From Epilithonimonas arachidiradicis (GTDB lineage: Bacteria > Bacteroidota > Bacteroidia > Flavobacteriales > Weeksellaceae): DNA of 64,000 nt. This document shows, piece by piece, positions 58,808-64,000 of this stretch. The stretch is from contig NZ_RAQH01000006.1 of NCBI RefSeq assembly GCF_003610695.1, forward strand, positions 1 to 64,000, given 5' to 3'. The notes under the pieces were generated by a model. The model was not told where the DNA came from. It saw only the letters and a program-made list of their open reading frames with translations, and searched no databases. Each line of letters opens with the position of its first letter. Position 1 is the first letter of the stretch. Both the position numbers and the translations under genes were made by a program.

Positions 58808-59560
58808 TTATTGTTTCAAAGTTCTGTAGGTCTCATAGACGTACAGGCTTTGGAGATAGCTGATTTTTAATCCATTGACACCATCCAATATTCCGAGCTT
58901 TAGAAAGTAAGTTTTAAAAAACTTAAAAATCACTTTGCCCCATTGTGCAAGGAACGAATATTTTTTTCCTTTTAGTTGAAGTTCCAGTCCTTTTAGCCTT
59001 CCGTATGACAACATTTTGTTTTTGAATTGGTCATAATTTTCAAAAGAATAATGAAGAAGTTTATGTTTTAAAATACCAACCGTTCCATTGACTTCCAAGG
59101 TCTCGTGAACCTTTTTATTTTTGGAATAGTGAGCTTTCGATTTTCTGAACAAACGGAAATTTTTGTCATTCTGAGTACCGGAAAAATTAATTTTCTTCTT
59201 TCCAAGAAAAAATGTTCTGTAAAAATAATAAGCATCTTTTGCGTTAGAATCTTTAACTGTTTTAATAATCTCTTCTTGTAATTCAGAAGTTATTCGCTCG
59301 TCGCCATCCAAAAATAGAACCCAGTCATTTTTTGCGGCATCCAGCGCAATATTTCTTTGCTTAGTAAAATCTTCAAATTTGTTTTGAATAATTTTTACTT
59401 TAGGAAATGTACTTGCAATTTCTATAGTTTTATCTGTACTGAAAGAATCGACTACGATAATTTCATCACAAAAATCAAAACATTCGAGGACTTCTCGCAT
59501 GTTTTTTTCTTCGTTGAAAGTAATAATCAGACCGCTTATCTTCTCGTTCAGCTGCTGCAT
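58808..59560 (-). CDS. Glycosyltransferase family 2 protein (WaaE/KdtX-like)
   Basis: The 250-residue GT2 enzyme has SGLIITFNEEKNMREVLEC, IIVVDSFSTDKTIEIA, WVLFLDGDERITSELQEE and a late NFRLFRKSKAHYSKNKKVHE segment, typical of the WaaE/KdtX type that adds glucose to the lipopolysaccharide core. The frame is open 16 codons further into rocD; the ATG at 59560, two bases after the rocD stop, was chosen. It is probably cotranscribed with rocD. The precise sugar is unknown. Confidence 0.85.
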   Translation of the reverse strand: MQQLNEKISGLIITFNEEKNMREVLECFDFCDEIIVVDSFSTDKTIEIASTFPKVKIIQNKFEDFTKQRNIALDAAKNDWVLFLDGDERITSELQEEIIKTVKDSNAKDAYYFYRTFFLGKKKINFSGTQNDKNFRLFRKSKAHYSKNKKVHETLEVNGTVGILKHKLLHYSFENYDQFKNKMLSYGRLKGLELQLKGKKYSFLAQWGKVIFKFFKTYFLKLGILDGVNGLKISYLQSLYVYETYRTLKQ

Positions 59561-59562
59561 GT

Positions 59563-60813
59563 TTATTTTTGAAATTCTAAGATCGTCTTTTCGATAATTC
59601 TCACACAATCCAAAAGTTGTTCTTCAGTAATCACCAAAGGCGGAGCCAATCTGATAATGTTACCGTGAGTTGGCTTGGCAAGAAGGCCGTTTTCCTTCAG
59701 TTTTAAACAAAGATTCCAGGCTGTTTTGCTATCAGGAGTATCGTTGATGAGAATAGCGTTCAATAGGCCTTTTCCACGAACTTTTGTGATCAGATTTGTT
59801 TTTTGGATTAATTTTTCAATCTCAGAACGGAAGAGCTGTCCCAGTTCCTCGGCTCTTTCAGATAAGTTTTCTTCAGCTACAACATCCAGAGCAGCTAGCG
59901 CAACCGCACAAGCAATTGGATTGCCTCCAAATGTAGAACCATGTTGGCCCGGCTTGATGACATTCATAATTTCATCGTTTGCCAAAACTGCAGACACAGG
60001 ATACATCCCGCCGGAAAGAGCTTTCCCCAGAATCAAAATATCCGGCTGAACATCCTCGTGGTGACAAGCAATCAATTTTCCGGTTCTTGCGATTCCCGTT
60101 TGAACTTCGTCTGCGATGAAAAGGACATTATATTTTTTACACAATTCCGAAGCTCCTTTTAAGAATCCTTCATCTGGAACGTAAACGCCGGCTTCACCCT
60201 GGATGGGTTCGGCTAAGAAAGCGGCAATATTTTCAGAGTCATTTTTTAAGATTTCTTCTAATGCTCCAAGATCATTATAAGGAATTTTTATAAATCCAGG
60301 TGTGAAAGGTCCATAATTTTGATTAGCATCTGGATCATTAGAGAAAGAAACAATTGTCGTTGTTCTTCCGTGGAAATTATTTTCGCATACAATTATTTTT
60401 GCAGCATTTTCAGAAATCCCTTTGACTTCATAACTCCACTTTCTGGCGAGTTTAACAGCTGTCTCAACAGCCTCAGCGCCAGAGTTCATTGGCAGGGCTT
60501 TGTCAAAGCCAAAAAGTGATGTTATCTTTTTCTCGTATTCTCCCAATTTAGAATTATAAAAAGCTCTCGATGTCAAAGCTAATTTTTTAGTTTGCTCTAC
60601 CAAGGCGCCAACAATTTTCGGATGAGAATGACCCTGATTAACGGCAGAATAAGCAGACAAAAAATCGTAATATTTTTTACCTTCGACATCCCAGACAAAA
60701 ACGCCTTCACCTTTATCCAAAACCACTGGAAGCGGGTGGTAGTTGTGAGCGCCATATTGATTTTCGAGGTCGATGAAATATTGAGAATTTTTTTGCTGGA
60801 CTGCTGTTGCCAT
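59563..60813 (-). CDS. rocD: Ornithine--oxo-acid transaminase
   Basis: RocD transfers the delta-amino group of ornithine to 2-oxoglutarate, giving glutamate semialdehyde. The 416-residue class III aminotransferase has [25 protein letters not shown] (split across the PLP-binding region), AVKLARKW, the [15 protein letters not shown] aspartate motif and the PLP lysine in [15 protein letters not shown] near residue 260, followed by [10 protein letters not shown]. The gene is followed two bases later by a GT2 gene, an unusual partner. Confidence 0.94.
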   Translation of the reverse strand: MATAVQQKNSQYFIDLENQYGAHNYHPLPVVLDKGEGVFVWDVEGKKYYDFLSAYSAVNQGHSHPKIVGALVEQTKKLALTSRAFYNSKLGEYEKKITSLFGFDKALPMNSGAEAVETAVKLARKWSYEVKGISENAAKIIVCENNFHGRTTTIVSFSNDPDANQNYGPFTPGFIKIPYNDLGALEEILKNDSENIAAFLAEPIQGEAGVYVPDEGFLKGASELCKKYNVLFIADEVQTGIARTGKLIACHHEDVQPDILILGKALSGGMYPVSAVLANDEIMNVIKPGQHGSTFGGNPIACAVALAALDVVAEENLSERAEELGQLFRSEIEKLIQKTNLITKVRGKGLLNAILINDTPDSKTAWNLCLKLKENGLLAKPTHGNIIRLAPPLVITEEQLLDCVRIIEKTILEFQK

Positions 60814-60864
60814 ATCGTTTATTTTTCTGTAAAAATAACGAATTTGATTTCAATTAATGATAAT

Positions 60865-60900
60865 AAAAATGCCCAACTGTAAAAGTCAGGCATTTTTATC
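60865..60900 (-). terminator. Terminator of the accB-accC unit
   Basis: AAAAATGCC and GGCATTTTT arms surround a small ACT/AGT inner hairpin. T residues follow on the minus strand. Confidence 0.7.
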
Positions 60901-60917
60901 TATAAGTACGAAATTAT

Positions 60918-62276
60918 TTAGATATGATTGTCAAAACTTCTGTCCATAACAAAATCTTCCATAAATTTCGTAGTGTAATTTCCGGCAAGGAAATCTTCAT
61001 TTTCCAGTAATTGTCTGTGGAATGGAATGGTTGTTTTAACACCTTCGATATAGAATTCTTCCAGCGCACGTTTCATTTTTGCAATCGCTTCTTCTCTGGT
61101 CTGTGCCGTTACAATCAGCTTTGCAATCATGGAATCATAGTTTGGTGGGATCGCATATCCAGAATAAACGTGTGTGTCAACTCTTACGCCGTGACCACCA
61201 GGAATGTTTAGTTCAGTAATTCTCCCCGGAGATGGACGGAAATCCGCATAAGGATCTTCAGCATTGATTCTACATTCGATGGCGTGCATCTTCGGATAGT
61301 AATTTTTTCCGCTGATAGGCGTTCCTGATGCTAGCAAAATCTGCTCACGGATCAAGTCGTAGTCAACAACCTGTTCAGTAATCGGATGCTCAACCTGGAT
61401 TCTGGTATTCATTTCCATGAAATAGAAATTTCTGTGCTTATCTACCAAAAATTCGATAGTTCCAACACCTTCATAACCAATAAACTCAGCCGCTTTCACA
61501 GCTGCAGCTCCCATTTTTTCACGAAGCTCGTCCGTCATAAAAGGAGAAGGCGTTTCCTCAATTAATTTTTGATTTCTTCTTTGGACAGAACAATCTCTTT
61601 CAGAAAGGTGACAAGCTTTTCCAAATTGGTCTCCAGCAACCTGAATCTCAATATGCCTTGGCTCTTCGATCAATTTTTCCATATACATTCCGCCGTTTCC
61701 AAAAGCAGCAACCGCTTCCTGGATGGCAGAATCCCAATGGTCTTTAAGATCATCTTCTTTCCAAACCGCTCTCATTCCTTTTCCGCCACCACCAGCGGTA
61801 GCTTTGATCATTACAGGATAACCGATTTCTTTTGCTGTTTTCTTAGCATCTTCATAAGAATCGATTAATCCATCAGAACCGGGAACGCAAGGGATTCCGG
61901 CAGCTTTCATCGTTGCCTTAGCCGTGGCTTTGTCGCCCATCTTTTCGATCTGTTCAGGCGTTGCTCCGATGAATTTGATTCCGTTTTTAGCACAGATTCT
62001 GGAGAAATTCGCATTCTCCGACAAGAATCCGTAACCTGGATGGATGGCGTCTGCATTGGTAATCTCTGCAGCAGCAATGATATTGGGGATTTTAAGATAG
62101 GAGTCCTTACTCATTGGCGGACCAATACAAACAGCTTCGTCTGCAAAACGCACGTGAAGACTGTCTTTATCTGCTGTAGAATAAACGGCAACAGTTTTGA
62201 TCCCCATTTCTTTTGCCGTACGCAAGATTCGCATTGCGATCTCACCACGGTTTGCGATTAATATTTTTTTGAACAT
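60918..62276 (-). CDS. accC: Acetyl-CoA carboxylase biotin carboxylase subunit
   Basis: AccC carboxylates the biotin of AccB using ATP and bicarbonate. The 452-residue ATP-grasp protein has the N-terminal [20 protein letters not shown], the glycine-rich [15 protein letters not shown] near 160, [19 protein letters not shown] and [19 protein letters not shown] near 290. It lies about 96 bases after accB on the same strand. Confidence 0.97.
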   Translation of the reverse strand: MFKKILIANRGEIAMRILRTAKEMGIKTVAVYSTADKDSLHVRFADEAVCIGPPMSKDSYLKIPNIIAAAEITNADAIHPGYGFLSENANFSRICAKNGIKFIGATPEQIEKMGDKATAKATMKAAGIPCVPGSDGLIDSYEDAKKTAKEIGYPVMIKATAGGGGKGMRAVWKEDDLKDHWDSAIQEAVAAFGNGGMYMEKLIEEPRHIEIQVAGDQFGKACHLSERDCSVQRRNQKLIEETPSPFMTDELREKMGAAAVKAAEFIGYEGVGTIEFLVDKHRNFYFMEMNTRIQVEHPITEQVVDYDLIREQILLASGTPISGKNYYPKMHAIECRINAEDPYADFRPSPGRITELNIPGGHGVRVDTHVYSGYAIPPNYDSMIAKLIVTAQTREEAIAKMKRALEEFYIEGVKTTIPFHRQLLENEDFLAGNYTTKFMEDFVMDRSFDNHI

Positions 62277-62372
62277 CTGTTCGAAATTTTAAATTATAAA
62301 TTTTGAATTTTAAATTAATTTTAAACGAAAGAATTTCATCTAAAATTTATAATCTTTTTACCTTAAAATTCC

Positions 62373-62849
62373 TTAAGATGGATCAACTAAGAATAATGGC
62401 TGATCGTACTCTACAGGAGAAGCATCATCAACCAATATTTTTACGATTTTTCCGCTAACCTCTGATTCAATTTGGTTGAAAAGCTTCATTGCTTCGATTA
62501 CGCAAACTACTTTTCCTTCTGTTACAGCATCACCAACATTTACAAAAACGTCTTTATCCGGAGATGGCTTTCTGTAGAAAGTGCCAATCATTGGAGACTT
62601 GATTGTAATATACTTGCTGTCATCAGCAGAGCTTGCTGCTTCAGAAGCTGCAGCAGGAGCAGATACCGGATTTGCAGCAGGTGCAGAAACAGGAGCCTGG
62701 TACGCAACCTGAGGAGTTACATAGCTTACAGGTTCTCCTCCAAGTGGAGTTTTGATATAGATTTCGAAGTCTTTGTTTTTATACTTTACTTCGGAAACAC
62801 CTGCCTTTGCAACAAATCTTACAAGATTCTGAATGTCTTTTATATCCAT
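62373..62849 (-). CDS. accB: Acetyl-CoA carboxylase biotin carboxyl carrier protein
   Basis: AccB carries biotin. The 158-residue protein has an N-terminal helix ([20 protein letters not shown]), an alanine/proline linker (about 45-75) and a biotinyl domain with the biotinylated lysine at 122 in [14 protein letters not shown]. The frame is open 15 codons earlier; the ATG at 62849 gives the family N-terminus. A terminator ends the preceding gene, and a -7 box lies between, so accBC form their own transcript. Confidence 0.96.
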   Translation of the reverse strand: MDIKDIQNLVRFVAKAGVSEVKYKNKDFEIYIKTPLGGEPVSYVTPQVAYQAPVSAPAANPVSAPAAASEAASSADDSKYITIKSPMIGTFYRKPSPDKDVFVNVGDAVTEGKVVCVIEAMKLFNQIESEVSGKIVKILVDDASPVEYDQPLFLVDPS

Positions 62850-62874
62850 AAAATTTTTAAATTGTTTTGAACGC

Positions 62875-62882
62875 CAAATATA
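62875..62882 (-). promoter_or_regulatory. Candidate -7 box of accB-accC
   Basis: TATATTTG on the minus strand matches TAnnTTTG and lies 25 bases before the accB start, just past the rpmF terminator. Confidence 0.5.
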
Positions 62883-62885
62883 ATA

Positions 62886-62922
62886 AAAAACCACCCAAAT
62901 TGATAAAATCCGAGTGGTTTTT
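62886..62922 (-). terminator. Terminator of yceD-rpmF
   Basis: AAAAACCAC and GTGGTTTTT arms flank a loop of about 20 bases. On the minus strand a T run follows and meets the accB promoter box. Confidence 0.7.
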
Positions 62923-62955
62923 TATGCTGTGTATAAGATTATCGGAAGATAAATC

Positions 62956-63159
62956 TTAGTTTTCTTCTGTTGTTTCTACAGTTTTCTCTAGTACAACTTT
63001 TCCTTTGTAATAAAGTTTTCCTTCGTGCCAGTGAGCTCTGTGATAAAGGTGCAATTCACCAGTTGTAGCATCTTTTGCCAATTGAGGCGCTACAGCTTTG
63101 TAGTGAGTTCTTCTTTTATCTCTTCTTGTAGACGACTGTCTTCTCTTAGGATGTGCCAT
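62956..63159 (-). CDS. rpmF: 50S ribosomal protein L32
   Basis: The 67-residue protein starts [20 protein letters not shown] and contains [20 protein letters not shown], the L32 signature. The usual cysteine pair of the zinc-binding type is replaced here, as in many Bacteroidetes. It lies 41 bases downstream of yceD, the partner usual in bacteria, and ends at its own terminator. Confidence 0.97.
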   Translation of the reverse strand: MAHPKRRQSSTRRDKRRTHYKAVAPQLAKDATTGELHLYHRAHWHEGKLYYKGKVVLEKTVETTEEN

Positions 63160-63200
63160 TGTTGATTATTTTAAAAATTCAAACGAATTATAGGTTATAC

Positions 63201-63734
63201 TTAATTATTGTCTTTTAACTTTTTCAAAGCTTCCCATCTTGGATCGGTGCTTTGTTCTTCCTCTTCTTCTTCAATTTCTTTTGGACTGTACTGGTCAAGG
63301 AGCTTTTGATACTCATCATTCTCTCTTACGGATGGCGCCAGTTTTTTCATCGGGATCGATAAAACAACGGCTTCATATACAAGATTGGCAATGTTGAACT
63401 CGCTATCTTTGTGTGGAATAGTGATAATATCTTCATTACTGTCATCATATTCTTCACCAAATTTTACAAGAACCTTCAAATCATTCTCAATATTTTCAGA
63501 AAATTCATCGTTGCTAATGTCGCAAATCAATTGAACTGTTCCTGAAACGTTGATATAGAATTCCAAAAATGTAGTGTGTTTGTCCAAGTGAACATTCACA
63601 TCAATTTTTGGGTTAAAAAACTCTTGTTCAGTCTCAAATAAATCAAAGAACTCCTGATTGATTTCGAATTTGAAATCGTGCTTTCCGGTTTTAAGACCAG
63701 AAAAAGCAATATCGTAGTTTCTAAATCTGTCCAT
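63201..63734 (-). CDS. yceD: YceD/DUF177 family protein
   Basis: The 177-residue protein is the DUF177 family member commonly encoded beside rpmF; the family is associated with ribosomal RNA metabolism. It starts MDRFRNYDIAFSGLKTGKHD and has GTVQLICDISNDEFSENIEN in the middle and an acidic EEEEEEQSTDPRWEALKKLK end. The usual CxRC pair is reduced to a single cysteine. The frame is open 24 codons earlier; the ATG at 63734 lies just downstream of a full promoter and was chosen. Confidence 0.9.
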   Translation of the reverse strand: MDRFRNYDIAFSGLKTGKHDFKFEINQEFFDLFETEQEFFNPKIDVNVHLDKHTTFLEFYINVSGTVQLICDISNDEFSENIENDLKVLVKFGEEYDDSNEDIITIPHKDSEFNIANLVYEAVVLSIPMKKLAPSVRENDEYQKLLDQYSPKEIEEEEEEQSTDPRWEALKKLKDNN

Positions 63735-63747
63735 AAAAAATGGTGTG

Positions 63748-63777
63748 CAAAAATAATTTAATTTTTTTAAATAACAA
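63748..63777 (-). promoter_or_regulatory. Promoter of yceD-rpmF
   Basis: On the minus strand TTG (63775-63777), a 19-base spacer and TATTTTTG (63748-63755) match the consensus. Confidence 0.65.
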
Positions 63778-63829
63778 AATGTTTTTTGGAAATACTTGAA
63801 ATGCAAAAATTTACTCCCAATATTTTGTT

Positions 63830-64000
63830 TTATTCAGCTTCGGTTGGCAGATCTTCATCCACACCATTATTTATGTGAATAGCTTTTGGACGAAGTTGAT
63901 TTTCCATTAGTTCCCGATACTCGTTTCTGTTCTTAAAAATCTTGATGGCTGTGAAAATAGCTTCTGAAAAAGAAGTCTCATCAGCCAGGTTTTTTCCTGC
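63830..64000 (-). CDS. pdxA: 4-hydroxythreonine-4-phosphate dehydrogenase, C-terminal end (partial)
   Basis: The last 56 residues of a gene entering from the right edge begin AGKNLADETSFSEAIFTAIK and then have IFKNRNEYRELMENQLRPK, matching the C-terminal helix region of PdxA (DIAGKxxADxxSF pattern). PdxA oxidises 4-phosphohydroxythreonine in pyridoxal phosphate synthesis. The position upstream of yceD is where Flavobacteriia usually have pdxA. The stop codon is at 63830-63832; the 5' part lies beyond the window. Confidence 0.75.
   Translation of the reverse strand, partial: AGKNLADETSFSEAIFTAIKIFKNRNEYRELMENQLRPKAIHINNGVDEDLPTEAE

Overview
The window looks like a chromosomal segment of a Flavobacteriia bacterium, most likely of the Weeksellaceae (Chryseobacterium/Epilithonimonas group). 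Four things point there: low GC; many flavobacterial -7 boxes (TAnnTTTG), several with a TTG about 18-24 bases upstream; a type IX secretion (T9SS) sorting domain on a 1016-residue secreted protein; and families such as DUF2480, DUF3667, DUF4269 and THX, with most proteins closest in style to Chryseobacterium. Shine-Dalgarno-like sites are rare, as expected for the phylum. No prophage, transposase or CRISPR array is visible. The content is mostly housekeeping, with one AT-rich accessory stretch at about 53.0-59.6 kb.

Layout. The window opens on the 3' end of a 5S rRNA gene and its terminator. Then come aspS (-), ribosomal protein THX (+), DUF937, a DUF2723-like membrane protein and DUF2480 (-); lpxB, a membrane-DinB fusion and a ComEC-like protein (+); an NfeD-flotillin pair (+); a secreted choice-of-anchor I/T9SS protein (-); an LLM oxidoreductase and the polyphosphate pair ppk1-ppx (-); and dnaK (+). 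From 21.6 to 29.8 kb are a possible micro-ORF, a thioredoxin, lipoproteins, a nucleoid-associated protein, a putative three-gene metal-uptake locus (small His/Cys membrane protein, TonB receptor, His-rich lipoprotein) and trigger factor. From 29.8 to 47.7 kb are DUF4269, an M23 peptidase, gpsA, YkvA, a TlpA-like protein, mrp-nfu, a serine hydrolase, a dicarboxylate symporter, an LpxH-like phosphatase plus glycosyltransferase, a large outer membrane barrel, two BON-domain proteins, pncB and DUF3667. From 47.8 to 52.5 kb are rplM-rpsI-rpsB, accA and gltX. The accessory stretch holds a cupin gene, a frameshifted bulb-lectin lipoprotein pseudogene and five glycosyltransferases. The window closes with rocD, accC-accB, rpmF, yceD and the 3' end of pdxA, all on the minus strand.

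Functional links. Fatty-acid supply (accA, accB, accC, with yceD-rpmF beside accBC), lipid A and surface glycan synthesis (lpxB, the LpxH-like phosphatase, several glycosyltransferases), translation (aspS, gltX, three ribosomal-protein loci) and protein folding (dnaK, trigger factor) dominate.

The least expected material is non-coding: a 245-bp element with perfect 21-bp terminal inverted repeats, a dispersed palindromic repeat present at least five times, a nested 22-nt tandem repeat, and an inverted repeat whose two arms each supply a promoter box to divergent genes. No gene set stands out clearly as a new defence or biosynthetic system. The best candidates for something little described are the metal locus at 24.7-28.3 kb and the repeat families.
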